Part shown: positions 1-9,000 of the stretch, piece by piece | Position numbering within the stretch: position 1 is the stretch's first letter | Layout: every line of letters begins with the position of its first letter | Source: JANQRX01 sp963663975 | GTDB taxonomy: Bacteria; Pseudomonadota; Alphaproteobacteria; Rhizobiales; Kaistiaceae | Length of the DNA stretch: 64,000 nucleotides | Direction of reading: 5' to 3' | Assembly (NCBI GenBank): GCA_963663975.2 | Contig: CAXXRA010000015.1 | Location: 62,001-126,000 of the forward strand | The notes under the pieces: generated by a model | What the model was told of the DNA's origin: nothing | Seen by the model: the letters and a program-made list of their open reading frames with translations, nothing else | Database searches by the model: none | Made by a program: the position numbers and the translations under genes

Positions 1-1
1 G

Positions 2-205
2 GTTTCGTATCGTGGGATCCTGCCTGATCTGTTCCGCGAAGGGCAAGGGGTGGTGACCGAGGGCCTGGTCTCCGGCGATCGGACCTTCGCCGCCGACACT
101 GTGCTGGCCAAACATGACGAGACCTACATGCCGGCCGAAGTGGTGGATGCGCTGAAGAAGCAGGGCTATTGGGAGGGAACCGAGGCAGCGGAGGGAACAC
201 GGTGA
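2..205 (+). CDS. ccmE: Cytochrome c maturation protein CcmE, C-terminal end (partial)
   Basis: The window opens inside this gene; 67 codons and a TGA stop are visible. CcmE is the membrane-anchored periplasmic haem chaperone that binds haem covalently and passes it to CcmF/CcmH for attachment to apocytochrome c. The visible part carries the family signature AKHDETYMPAEV, in which the histidine is the covalent haem ligand and the tyrosine four residues later an axial ligand. The upstream OB-fold and the N-terminal anchor lie outside the window. The stop overlaps the GTG start of ccmF, so the two genes are probably translationally coupled. Identity is secure from the haem motif and the gene order. 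Confidence 0.93.
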   Translation, partial: VSYRGILPDLFREGQGVVTEGLVSGDRTFAADTVLAKHDETYMPAEVVDALKKQGYWEGTEAAEGTR

Positions 206-2181
206 TTGCCGAACTCGGACATTTTGCGCTCATCCTGGCTTTGATGGTTGCCTTGGTTCAGTCGTCGGTACCGCTCGCCGGTGCGCGGCGCGCCGTTCCG
301 CGCCTGCAAGCGGTCGGCTCACCCGCGGCCATCACCCAGTTTCTGTTGGTCGGATTGGCTTTTTCGACGTTGACATTCGCCTACGTCGTCTCCGACTTTT
401 CCGTCCTGAACGTGTTCGAAAATTCCCACTCGGCCCAGCCGCTGCTGTTCAAGTTCACCAGCGTGTGGGGCAACCATGAAGGTTCGATGCTTCTGTGGGT
501 GCTGATCCTGGCGCTGTTCGGCGCCATGGTGGCGGCGTTCGGAACCAACCTGCCGAGCCGGTTGAAGGCCTTGGTGCTGGTTGTTCAGGGCTGGATATCT
601 TCTGCTTTTCTGCTCTTCATCCTGGCCACCTCCAATCCGTTCACCAGGCTTGATCCGGCACCGATCGAAGGCCGCGACCTCAATCCGATCCTCCAGGATA
701 TCGGCCTGGCCGTTCACCCGCCGCTGCTCTACCTCGGTTATGTCGGGTGTTCGATTTCATTCTCCTTTGCGGTGGCGGCACTGATCGACGGGCGCATCGA
801 CGCCGCCTGGGCCCGTTGGGCGCGTCCCTGGACGCTCGCGGCGTGGATGTTCCTGACGCTCGGCATCGCGATGGGATCGTATTGGGCCTACTACGAACTC
901 GGCTGGGGCGGCTTCTGGTTCTGGGATCCGGTCGAGAACGCTTCTCTGATGCCGTGGCTGGCGGTGACCGCGCTCCTTCACAGTGCCGTGGTCATGGAGC
1001 GCCGCGACGCGCTCAAGATCTGGACCGTTTTCTTGGCCATTCTGGCCTTCAGCCTGAGCCTGTTAGGCACCTTCCTGGTGCGCTCGGGGGTACTGACATC
1101 GGTGCACACCTTCGCCTCCGATCCGACCCGCGGCGTCTTCATCCTGGTGATCCTGTGCATCTTCATCGGCGGCGCGCTGGCGTTGTTTGCCTTGCGGGCC
1201 GGCACTCTGGCACCGGGCGGGGTGTTTGCACCGATCAGCCGCGAGGGCGCCCTGGTGCTCAACAACATCTTCCTGACCGCGGCGGTCGCCACGGTCGTGG
1301 TCGGCACGCTCTATCCGCTGGTGCTGGAGGCGCTGACCGGGGACCGCATCTCGGTCGGCGCGCCGTTCTACAATCTCACCTTCGTGCCGCTGGTGGTGCC
1401 GCTGCTGCTGACGGTGCCGTTCGGGCCGATGCTGGCGTGGAAACGCGGTGATCTGAGCGCGGCGGCCGAGCGGCTGATGTTGGGTTTCGGCGCCTCCATT
1501 GCCGTGATGGTCGCCGTGCTCGCCTTCCGGGGATCCGGACAGGTGCTGGCCGTGGCGGGAATCTGGCTCGGCCTGTGGATGGTCGCCGGGGCCTTGGCGG
1601 AACTGGCTTTCCGGATCAAGCTCGGAACGGCCCCGCTTGGCGAGAGCTGGCGCCGCGCCGCCGGATTGCCGAGATCAGCGTTCGGCACGACGCTTGCCCA
1701 TGCCGGCGTCGGGGTGATGGTTCTGGGAATCGTCAGCGCCTCGATTTGGTCGGCCGAGGACATCCGATCGATGCAACCGGGCGATACGGCCGAAATCGCT
1801 GGCTATGAGATGACGCTGGAGGGATTCCATGATCAGGCGGGTTCGAATTTCGACGAGACCGTGGCCCGGCTGGCGGTGCGGCGCGGCGGCCGGCTGATCG
1901 CGTCGATGGAACCCTCCAGGCGCCGGTACAGGGCGCGCGACTCCTCGACCACCGAAGCCGCGATAGAGACCCGCGGCTTCTCGCAGCTGTACGTGTCACT
2001 TGGCGATATCAACGCCGAAGGCGGCACCACGGTGAGGATTTTCTGGCGCCCCCTGGTGACGTTGATGTGGCTGGGTGCGCTGGTGATGGCGGTCGGAGCA
2101 CTGTTGTCCTTGAGCGACCGGCGCCTCAGAGTGGGCGCCCCCAAACCCTCGCGCCGCCGTCACCTTGCCGCTGCGGAGTGA
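202..2181 (+). CDS. ccmF: Haem lyase subunit CcmF
   Basis: 659-residue polytopic inner-membrane protein of the System I cytochrome c maturation pathway, which takes haem from CcmE and ligates it to the CXXCH cysteines together with CcmH. The tryptophan-rich WWD haem-handling segment is visible as GWGGFWFWDPVENASLMPWL, about a third of the way in, with many hydrophobic segments around it and a periplasmic region before the last membrane helix. I chose the GTG at 202 because it overlaps the ccmE stop and starts directly with the hydrophobic first helix; the ATG at 169 would lie inside ccmE. Length is normal for the family and no lesion is seen. ccmH follows after 6 bases. Confidence 0.95.
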   Translation: MIAELGHFALILALMVALVQSSVPLAGARRAVPRLQAVGSPAAITQFLLVGLAFSTLTFAYVVSDFSVLNVFENSHSAQPLLFKFTSVWGNHEGSMLLWVLILALFGAMVAAFGTNLPSRLKALVLVVQGWISSAFLLFILATSNPFTRLDPAPIEGRDLNPILQDIGLAVHPPLLYLGYVGCSISFSFAVAALIDGRIDAAWARWARPWTLAAWMFLTLGIAMGSYWAYYELGWGGFWFWDPVENASLMPWLAVTALLHSAVVMERRDALKIWTVFLAILAFSLSLLGTFLVRSGVLTSVHTFASDPTRGVFILVILCIFIGGALALFALRAGTLAPGGVFAPISREGALVLNNIFLTAAVATVVVGTLYPLVLEALTGDRISVGAPFYNLTFVPLVVPLLLTVPFGPMLAWKRGDLSAAAERLMLGFGASIAVMVAVLAFRGSGQVLAVAGIWLGLWMVAGALAELAFRIKLGTAPLGESWRRAAGLPRSAFGTTLAHAGVGVMVLGIVSASIWSAEDIRSMQPGDTAEIAGYEMTLEGFHDQAGSNFDETVARLAVRRGGRLIASMEPSRRRYRARDSSTTEAAIETRGFSQLYVSLGDINAEGGTTVRIFWRPLVTLMWLGALVMAVGALLSLSDRRLRVGAPKPSRRRHLAAAE

Positions 2182-2187
2182 AATGCC

Positions 2188-2702
2188 ATGCGCCGGTTGT
2201 TTGTCGCCTTGGGTGTCGCTGCCGCGCTTATCATTGGCGGGACCGCAATGGCGGTTCAGCCGGACGAAGTACTTGATGATGCCGCGCTGGAAAGCCGCGC
2301 CCGCGAGATTTCGGCCGGGCTCAGGTGCCTGGTTTGCCAGAATCAGTCCATCGATGATTCCGACGCACCGCTCGCCCGCGATCTCAGGCTGCTGGTACGG
2401 GAGCGTCTTGTGGCCGGAGATTCGGACACCGAGGTGGTGGTCTATCTGGTCGATCGATACGGCGATTACATACTCCTCAAGCCGCCGTTCAAATGGACCA
2501 CGCTGGTTCTTTGCAGCCGGCCTGGCGGCGCGGGGGGTTCGCCGTCCTGCGAGGTTTTTTGTCGATGCCGGCGGTGACCCTGGTTGCCGGACTTGGTCTG
2601 ACGGCGGTCTATTTCAGACGCCGCGCAGCGCCCCAATTGCCGCCGCGGTTAAGCGCGGACGAGGAAGCCGCGCTCAAGCGAATGCTGTCCAAGGACGGGT
2701 GA
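2188..2702 (+). pseudogene. ccmH: Cytochrome c maturation protein CcmH (CycL-like), frameshifted
   Basis: CcmH is the periplasmic thiol-disulfide protein that keeps apocytochrome cysteines reduced for haem ligation. The first ~108 residues are normal: a signal/anchor helix followed by the redox motif RCLVCQNQSIDDSDAPLA and the helical segment ending in YILLKPPFKWTTLVL. After about 2505 the frame is lost. The expected C-terminal membrane helix and basic tail (GLTAVYFRRR, then SADEEAALKRML) appear in another frame from about 2560 to 2702. A net one-base change, possibly with a small deletion, explains this. The redox domain is complete but the C-terminal membrane anchor is not in frame. The lesion could be real or a sequencing error; the same uncertainty applies to many genes in this window. 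Confidence 0.85.
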
Positions 2703-2753
2703 GGTTCGGCACCCGGCTTTTTTCTCCAACCTTTCAATACGAAAGACACGCCC

Positions 2754-3958
2754 ATGGCCAAGTCGCAAAGGGTACGTTTACCGGCAGTTCGGGTGCCGAA
2801 CTCTCCGCCCGGCTCGACCTTCCCGATGGGCCGATCGCCGCCTTCGCGCTCTTCGCCCACTGTTTTACCTGCTCAAAGGATTTCTCGCTGCGGATTTCAG
2901 CCGGATGGCGGCGCACCGGTTCGATTTCCAGCACTATTTCTCCTCAACGTGGAGGACCTGCTGCTCGCGGTCGATCACCTTCGCCAGCACTATCGGGCAC
3001 CAGCCGTCATGATCGGCCATTCGCTCGGTGGCGCGGCCGTCCTGACGGCCGCTCCCGACGTTCCCGATCTGGAGGCCGTGGCGGTGGTCGGGGCACCGGC
3101 CGAGGCCGCCCACGTCGCCCATAACTTCCTGCCCCAGCTCGATCAGATCAATGAAGAAGGCGAGGCCGAGGTCGATCTTGCCGGGCGGACCTTCACGATC
3201 AAACGGCAGTTCCTCGAGGATATCCACGCCCATGAGGTCACCCGCCAGGTACAGCGCCTGAGGAAGCCGCTGCTGGTCCTGCATTCGCCCATCGACCAGA
3301 CCGTCGGGATCGAGAATGCTTCGGTATCTTCACCGCCGCGCGGCATCCACGGAGTTTCATTTCGCTGGATCGTGCAGACCACCTGCTGACCAATCCGGAT
3401 GATGCCGCTTATGTGGCCGATGTCATCGCGGCGTGGGCCGCACGCTATGTCGACACCGAGATCGCGCCGTTGGAAGAGGCGAGCGCGGCCCATCTGACTG
3501 TCAGGGAAACGCTGCAGGGCAAATTCCAGAACCTGGCGACACGGGGCCCTCACCGCCTGTTGATCGACGAGCCGGCGTCGGTCGGTGGCCAGGAATCCGG
3601 GCCGTCACCCTATGACTACATGGCCATTGCGCTGGGCGGCTGCACCTCGATGACGCTCAGGATCTATGCCAATTTCAAGAAACTCGATATCGGCAGAATT
3701 TCGGTGGAGGTCGACCACGGCAAAGTTGAGGCCGATCACCTTCGCGACAGCGAGCAGGATGCGATGGGCGGCAAGGCACGGCGGATCGATCGGTTCGAGC
3801 GACGGATCAGGATTGACGGCGGCGTGACCCCCGAGGTTGAGGCCAAGCTTCTGGAAATTGCCAACAAGTGCCCGGTCCATCGCACCCTGACGGGTGACGT
3901 CGACATCGTGACCAGCATGGAACCCGCCGATCGGGTGCACTCCATTACCAAAGTTTAA
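2754..3958 (+). pseudogene. Alpha/beta hydrolase-OsmC fusion protein, broken by several frameshifts
   Basis: Known family: a serine hydrolase domain fused to an OsmC-like peroxide-reductase domain. The N-terminus reads MAKSQR, then shifts frame (TFTGSSGAELSARLDLPDG and FALFAHCFTCSKD are in a second frame), shifts again near 2885 and 2940 with apparent loss of bases, and recovers at NVEDLLLAVDHL. The nucleophile elbow GHSLGG follows. Another shift near 3325 moves to the frame holding GIFTAARHPRSF and LLTNPDDAAYV, continuing into an intact OsmC domain (GPSPYDYMAIALGGCTSMTL, KCPVHRTLTG with the two conserved cysteines). The OsmC part could be made on its own if an internal start is used. At least three separate lesions in 600 bases argue for a true pseudogene. 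Confidence 0.85.
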
Positions 3959-4064
3959 TCCTGCTGAAAGCCGACCGTAATCTCACGCCACCCATATTGT
4001 TGGCTAGGCGACTCGTGGCGACACTCCCGTCGTCGGCCGTTGGCACCCTCGATGGAGACATAAA

Positions 4065-5582
4065 ATGACCGGTCAGCAAACTCCGTCCCGTTTCGGACGG
4101 TCCTTCCGCGCCGTGGTCCTCGGCGGTACCGCGCTGGCGCTCGTTGCCGGCGGCGCACTGTTTGGTGGGTCGTTCGACCTCGTCCGTTCGACGCCGGCGC
4201 TCGCCGCCGCCGTCAACGTCCAGGGCGTCGCGCCCTTCAGCTTCGCCGATGTCGTTGAGCAGGTCAGGCCCGCGGTCGTCAGCGTGCGGGTCAAGAACGG
4301 GCGCGCCCAGGTCTCCCTGGACGATGACGATCTGCCGTTCTTCGACCTTCCCGAGGGCTCGCCGATGGAACGGTTCTTTCGCCAGTTCCGCCAGCAGATC
4401 CCACGCGATCAGCTGCCGCGCCGGCGTCCCTCGACCAGTCTCGGTTCCGGGTTCATGATTTCCGGCGACGGCCTGGTGGTCACCAACAACCATGTCGTCG
4501 ACGACAACGAGGCCGTGACGGTGATTTTCGATGACGGATCGGAGTATGACGCAAGGGTCATCGGCACCGACGACCGCACCGATCTTGCCCTGCTCAAGAT
4601 CGACGCTGACCGGGTTTTCGACTACGTGCGGTTCTCCGCTGACGAGCCCCGTGTCGGCGACTGGGTCGTGGCTGTCGGCAACCCGTTCGGACTGGGCGGC
4701 ACCGTCACCGCCGGTATCATTTCGGCCCGCGGACGCCAGATTGGCGCCGGCCCGTATGATGACTTCCTGCAGATCGATGCGGCCGTGAACCGCGGCAATT
4801 CCGGTGGGCCGGCGTTCAACTACCGCGGCGAAGTGATCGGCGTGAACACGGCGATCTTCTCGCCGTCCGGCGGAAATGTCGGCATCGCCTTCGCCATTCC
4901 GGCCTCCACCGCTCAGCGCATCATCAATGATTTGACTCAAGACGGCACCGTTGTTCGCGGTTGGCTGGGCGTGCAGATTCAGACGATCACGCAGGACATC
5001 GCCGATGGCTTGCGCCTGGACCAGGCCGGCGGCGCGCTGGTCGCAGACGTTACCGAGGGAAGCCCGGCGGCCGATATGGGGCTGCAGGTTGGCGATGCCA
5101 TTACCGAGATCAACGGGCGTGCCATCGAGGACTCTCGCGACCTCGCGCTTCGCATCTCGAGCATGAGCCCCGGTGACACCGCGACCGTCACGCTGTGGCG
5201 GGACGGGTCGAAAACGGACATCGACGTGGAGCTGGGCATCCTGCCGACCACCGATCAGCTGGCCTCGCTCGGCTCGGATGATCCGCCCCAGGACACCGAT
5301 CAGCTAACAGCCCTGGAGGATTTCGGACTGACGTTGTCTCCCAGCGATGACGGGCTCGGGGTGACGATCACCGATGTCGATCCCAACAGCCAGGCCGCCG
5401 CCCGTGGCCTGCAGCCCGGTGATGTCATCCTGTCGGTCGGCGATAGCGATGTGAACTCACCCGAAGAGGTGGAGCAGAGAATTGCCGACGCGAAAACCGA
5501 AGGCTTGAAGGCGGTCCTCTTCCGAATCCAGTCGGGTGACCGCACACAGTTCGTCGCTCTGACGCTGGTTGCGCGCTCCTGA
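4065..5582 (+). CDS. degP: DegP/HtrA-type periplasmic serine protease
   Basis: 505 residues, intact. An N-terminal signal/anchor helix (VLGGTALALVAGGALFGG) precedes a trypsin-like protease domain with the full triad: His143 in TNNHVVDD, Asp173 in RTDLALLKI, and Ser246 in RGNSGGPAF. Two PDZ domains follow, at about residues 290-380 and 415-500 (GWLGVQIQ, AADMGLQVGDAI; AAARGLQPGDVILSVGD). DegP degrades or refolds misfolded envelope proteins. It sits between the ccm genes and a two-component pair, a common order in alphaproteobacteria. The ATG at 4065 gives a sensible signal sequence. A strong hairpin lies just downstream. Confidence 0.96.
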   Translation: MTGQQTPSRFGRSFRAVVLGGTALALVAGGALFGGSFDLVRSTPALAAAVNVQGVAPFSFADVVEQVRPAVVSVRVKNGRAQVSLDDDDLPFFDLPEGSPMERFFRQFRQQIPRDQLPRRRPSTSLGSGFMISGDGLVVTNNHVVDDNEAVTVIFDDGSEYDARVIGTDDRTDLALLKIDADRVFDYVRFSADEPRVGDWVVAVGNPFGLGGTVTAGIISARGRQIGAGPYDDFLQIDAAVNRGNSGGPAFNYRGEVIGVNTAIFSPSGGNVGIAFAIPASTAQRIINDLTQDGTVVRGWLGVQIQTITQDIADGLRLDQAGGALVADVTEGSPAADMGLQVGDAITEINGRAIEDSRDLALRISSMSPGDTATVTLWRDGSKTDIDVELGILPTTDQLASLGSDDPPQDTDQLTALEDFGLTLSPSDDGLGVTITDVDPNSQAAARGLQPGDVILSVGDSDVNSPEEVEQRIADAKTEGLKAVLFRIQSGDRTQFVALTLVARS

Positions 5583-5637
5583 CCCGCTCATAGGGCGGAA
5601 GAGCTTTTACCGTCGCCCGGAGCCTTCCGCTTCTGCG

Positions 5638-5668
5638 AACGGCAGACCGGCCTCGCCGGTCTGCCGTT
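5638..5668 (+). terminator. Terminator hairpin after degP
   Basis: A perfect 14-bp inverted repeat (AACGGCAGACCGGC) with a 3-base loop lies 56 bases after the degP stop. The right arm ends in TTTCGCCTT rather than a clean T-run, so it is either a weak intrinsic terminator or an RNA-stabilising stem. IS481 inserted immediately after it. Confidence 0.7.
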
Positions 5669-5677
5669 TCGCCTTGT

Positions 5678-6720
5678 CTAGATGTGAAGCTTCAACAGGT
5701 TGTCCCGGTTCAGGCCGAGTCGGCTGATTGGTGTTTGTCGATTGAGGCTGGCATGGGGTCGATGCCAGTTGTAGCGGTGCTGCCATTTCGGCAGATCTGC
5801 TTTTCGCTGGTCTGAGTTGTGGAATTCGGTTGCGTAGGCCCATTCTCGCAACATTGTCTGGATGAAGCGTTCGGCCTTGCCGTTGGTCTGAGGCGTGTAG
5901 GGTTTGGTGCGGATATGCTTGATGGTGAGCCTTCGGCAGGCATCGCGGAAGGCCTTGGATCTGTAGCATGATCCATTGTCGGTCATGACGCGGGTGATGG
6001 TAACGCCGAGGGTGGCAAAGTAGGTTACGGCGGCTTCGAGGAAGGCCACGGCGCTTTCCTTTTTCTCGTTCGGGAAGATGTCGGCAAAGCCGATGCGGGA
6101 ATGGTCGTCGATGGCGACGTGGACATACTCCCAACCGGGCGCGGTGCCGTTATGGCGCTGGTTGCTCTGGCGCCTGCGATCGCCGGTGATGCGATGGCCG
6201 ACACGATTGAAGCGACCGAGCTTCTTGATGTCCATATGGATGATTTCGCCTGGCGTTTCGCGCTCATAGCGCGGGCGTGGCTGGTTGGGCTCGAGGGCGG
6301 ACAACAGGCTGAGGCCACGCCGCTTGAGAATACGGCTGACGGTCGCCCGGCTGAGGCCGAGTTCCTGGGCGATGTGGTCCTGCGTGCAACGAGCCCGGCG
6401 CAAGACCTCGACCGCTTCGCCGGTGGCCCAAGGCGTTTGGCTTGGCGAGGAATGGGGCCTGGAGGACCGGTCGGCAAGCCCGGCAATGCCCTCCGCGCGA
6501 ACTTGGCGAACCGGCCCAACCACTTGGCGACGGTCTTGGCCGTTGTCTTGAAACGGCGTGCGGCCTGAGCCTTCGTCATGGCCTCATCCATGACGGCGCG
6601 AACCATGGCCTCTCGACCTTTCGGCGTAAGATGGGCATTCTGGTGAACGTCCATTCGGTCCTCCGGAGAATCACTGACGTTGGCTGACATCAGCTTCTCT
6701 CGATAGGACCGAATGGACAA
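5678..6720 (-). pseudogene. IS481-family transposase, one frameshift
   Basis: DDE transposase with an N-terminal helix-turn-helix. The first part (HLTPKGREAMVRAVMDEAMT, KTTAKTVAKWLGRF) and the catalytic part (RAEGIAGLADRSSRPH onward) are in different frames; the shift lies near 6500-6520. The catalytic part holds the integrase core: HMDIKKLGRF, VAIDDHSRIGFADIF, VMTDNGSCYRSKAF and HIRTKPYTPQTNGKAERFIQ, giving D, D and E. The last sense codons are ATC followed by TAG, where the TAG is supplied by the CTAG target site. IS481 transposases are normally one frame, so this copy is probably inactive unless the shift is an error. Confidence 0.88.
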
Positions 6721-6738
6721 CGTCCTGAAAATTCACAA
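5682..6738 (-). mobile_element. IS481-family insertion sequence
   Basis: Element of about 1057 bp bounded by CTAG on both sides (5678-5681 and 6739-6742), matching the known preference of IS481 for NCTAGN targets. The ends form an imperfect inverted repeat: ATGTGAAGCTTCAACAGG at the left and, reverse-complemented, TTGTGAATTTTCAGGACG at the right, both followed by GTTGTCC. It separates degP from the downstream two-component genes. Its right CTAG is also the left border of a palindromic element. A heavily eroded relative lies at 9001-9470. Confidence 0.85.
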
Positions 6739-6904
6739 CTAGAGCCCTTTCGACCAACTCGGAGCCATTCTGACGGAGCGATTTTGTGACAGGATCAAGT
6801 CAAGGCTCGAAGAGCGTATCTGGATACGGTCGAAGGGCTTTGCGCAGGAATTGGCGCAAAATCGCTCCGTCAGAATGGCTCCGAGTTGGTCGAAAGGGCT
6901 CTAG
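6739..6904. repeat. Palindromic element with perfect 48-bp inverted repeats
   Basis: Arms at 6739-6786 and 6857-6904 are perfect reverse complements (CTAGAGCCCTTTCGACC... reading inward) around a 70-base centre. Both outer ends are CTAG, the same tetranucleotide that borders IS481 on the left, so the element and the IS share a border. It encodes nothing. As RNA it would form a long hairpin 39 bases upstream of the response-regulator start. A degraded copy of one arm and the centre lies at 9007-9100. It could be a MITE-type element or the product of an inverted duplication. Confidence 0.85.
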
Positions 6905-6943
6905 GCAGGTGAAGCGGCCGCGCCAAGCAGCTATGGTCACGAC

Positions 6944-7624
6944 ATGCGAATCTTGCTGATCGAGGATGACGGCGACGCGGCCGCATTTCTGATGAAAGCC
7001 CTGCGCGAGGCCGGCCATGTCCCCGACCACGCCGGCGACGGCGAGTCCGGTGCGGCGATGGCCGCCAATGGCGGCTACGACGTTCTGGTCGTCGACCGCA
7101 TGCTGCCCAAGCGTGACGGGCTGTTGATTATCGACGATCTCAGAAAAAGCGGAGATCAGACCCCGGCGCTGATCCTGTCGGCGCTCGGGCAGGTCGATGA
7201 CCGTGTCGCCGGCCTGCGCGCCGGCGGCGACGACTACCTTCCCAAGCCTTATGCGTTTTCCGAATTGTTGGCGCGGGTCGAGGTGTTGGCCCGGCGGAAA
7301 ATTCCCCAAGCCGCGGAGACCTCCTATCGGGTGGGCGATCTCGACCTCGATCGGCTCGGCCACACCGTGCAGCGCGCCGGGCAGACCATAACATTGCAGC
7401 CGCGCGAATTCCGCCTGCTCGAGTGTCTCATGCAGCATGCCGGGCAGGTCGTCACCCGAACGATGCTGCTGGAGAAGGTTTGGGATTATCATTTCGATCC
7501 CCAGACCAATGTCATCGACGTGCACATTTCGCGGCTCCGGGCCAAGATCGACAAGGGTTTCGAGGCTCCGCTGCTGCATACGGTTCGTGGCGCGGGGTAC
7601 ATGATCCGTGACGGCACTGGGTAA
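6944..7624 (+). CDS. OmpR-family response regulator
   Basis: 226 residues. The N-terminal receiver domain has the acidic pair in LIEDDGD, the phospho-acceptor Asp51 in VVDRMLP, and the conserved Lys in YLPKPYAF. The C-terminal winged-helix DNA-binding domain spans about residues 128-222 (LQPREFRLLECLM, NVIDVHISRLRAKID, HTVRGAGYMI). It overlaps the downstream kinase by 17 bases, so the two form a pair under shared translation. In related genomes this pair sits directly after degP and before glnE; here IS481 and the palindromic element lie between it and degP and may have replaced its promoter. Target genes cannot be told from the sequence. Confidence 0.94.
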   Translation: MRILLIEDDGDAAAFLMKALREAGHVPDHAGDGESGAAMAANGGYDVLVVDRMLPKRDGLLIIDDLRKSGDQTPALILSALGQVDDRVAGLRAGGDDYLPKPYAFSELLARVEVLARRKIPQAAETSYRVGDLDLDRLGHTVQRAGQTITLQPREFRLLECLMQHAGQVVTRTMLLEKVWDYHFDPQTNVIDVHISRLRAKIDKGFEAPLLHTVRGAGYMIRDGTG

Positions 7625-8996
7625 GATCGTCCGCACCACCGCATTCAAGCTGTCGGCGATCTACATCGCGGTCTTCTCGATCTTTTCGGTCTTCTTCGTC
7701 CTCTACATTTCCTACACCGCCAACGTCGTGCTCAACTCCCAGGTGCGCGACACCATCCGCACCGAGCTCCTGGGCCTGGCCGATCAGTACCGCGCCGGTG
7801 GCCTGGTCGCGGTCGTCGAAGCGATCGATCAGCGCGCCTACCAGCCCGGCGCCAGCCTCTATCTCGTCACCGACGTCTCCGGCCGCATCATCGCCGGTAA
7901 CGTTTCGAGGGTTTCCGTCGAACTCCTCGGCCAGTCCGGCGTCGACCCGGTCACCATTCCCTATGAGCGCTTCGCCGGCGACCGTGGCGACCGGACCGCC
8001 ATGGTGCAGGTGGTCCGGCTGGCCGGCGGCTATCGGATTCTGGTCGGTCGCGATATCGGCGAACGTGAACAGTTCCGAACGATCATCGGCAGTGCGCTGG
8101 CCTGGGCGCTGGCGTTGATGATCGGGCTGGCACTGCTCTCATGGTTCTTCGTCAGCCGCCGGGTGCTGAAGCGGATCGATTCAATTTCCGCCACCGGACG
8201 CCGCATCATGACCGGCGATTTGTCGGGGCGGCTGGAGGTGACGGGCACCGGCGACGAGTTCGATCGGCTGGCTGAAAGTCTCAACGCCATGCTGGTGAGG
8301 ATCGAGGATCTGCTCAACGGCCTCAAGGACGTGTCCAACAACATCGCCCACGATCTCAAGACGCCGTTGACCAGGCTGCGCAACCGGGTCGAGACCGCGC
8401 TGGCGGGTGACGGCGAGCCCGAATCCTATCGTGAGGCGTTGGAGGCCACGATCGAGGAGTCCGACCGTCTCATCCGCACCTTCGATGCGTTGCTGATGAT
8501 CGCCCGTATCGAAGCCGGCTCGCCGGGCGGCGAAGACACCGAAATCGATGCTGCGGCGATCGTTCGCGACGTGGTGGAACTGTATGAGCCGGTTGCCGAG
8601 GAGGCCGGCATGGCCATCGATCTCAGGGCCGGCGAGCCGGTCTGCATACGGGCCGGACGCGAATTGATCAGCCAGGCCGTGGCCAACTTGATCGACAACG
8701 CCATCAAGCACGCCGGCCGGACCGATCGCGCCGAGGGGGGCCGGCTCGCGATCTCGGTCGCGGCCGAACAGGACGAGCTGGTCCTGACGGTCGCCGATGA
8801 CGGGCCCGGTATTCCGGAGGCGGATCGGACGCGGGTGCTGCAGCGCTTCGTCCGGCTGGAGAAAAGCAGGTCGCAGCCGGGCAGCGGCCTCGGCCTCAGC
8901 CTGGTCGCCGCACTGGTTCGCCTGATGCAGGGCTCGATCGTGCTTGGCGATGGCGAACCGGGCCTGGTGGTCACGGTTCGGCTGCCGATGAAGTGA
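7608..8996 (+). CDS. Membrane sensor histidine kinase (HAMP, HisKA, HATPase)
   Basis: 462 residues, intact. A first membrane helix at about residues 13-35 (IYIAVFSIFSVFFVLYISYT) is followed by a periplasmic sensor of ~125 residues, a second helix near 165-185, and a HAMP linker. The phospho-acceptor is His248 in NIAHDLKTPLTRL. The ATP-binding domain shows the N box (AVANLIDNAIKHA), G1 box (VADDGPGIP) and G2 box (GSGLGLSLV). It is the cognate kinase of the overlapping response regulator. The stimulus is unknown; linkage to degP suggests envelope state, which is inference. The stop is followed within a few bases by an eroded IS481 copy. Confidence 0.94.
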   Translation: MTALGKIVRTTAFKLSAIYIAVFSIFSVFFVLYISYTANVVLNSQVRDTIRTELLGLADQYRAGGLVAVVEAIDQRAYQPGASLYLVTDVSGRIIAGNVSRVSVELLGQSGVDPVTIPYERFAGDRGDRTAMVQVVRLAGGYRILVGRDIGEREQFRTIIGSALAWALALMIGLALLSWFFVSRRVLKRIDSISATGRRIMTGDLSGRLEVTGTGDEFDRLAESLNAMLVRIEDLLNGLKDVSNNIAHDLKTPLTRLRNRVETALAGDGEPESYREALEATIEESDRLIRTFDALLMIARIEAGSPGGEDTEIDAAAIVRDVVELYEPVAEEAGMAIDLRAGEPVCIRAGRELISQAVANLIDNAIKHAGRTDRAEGGRLAISVAAEQDELVLTVADDGPGIPEADRTRVLQRFVRLEKSRSQPGSGLGLSLVAALVRLMQGSIVLGDGEPGLVVTVRLPMK

Positions 8997-9000
8997 GTTA

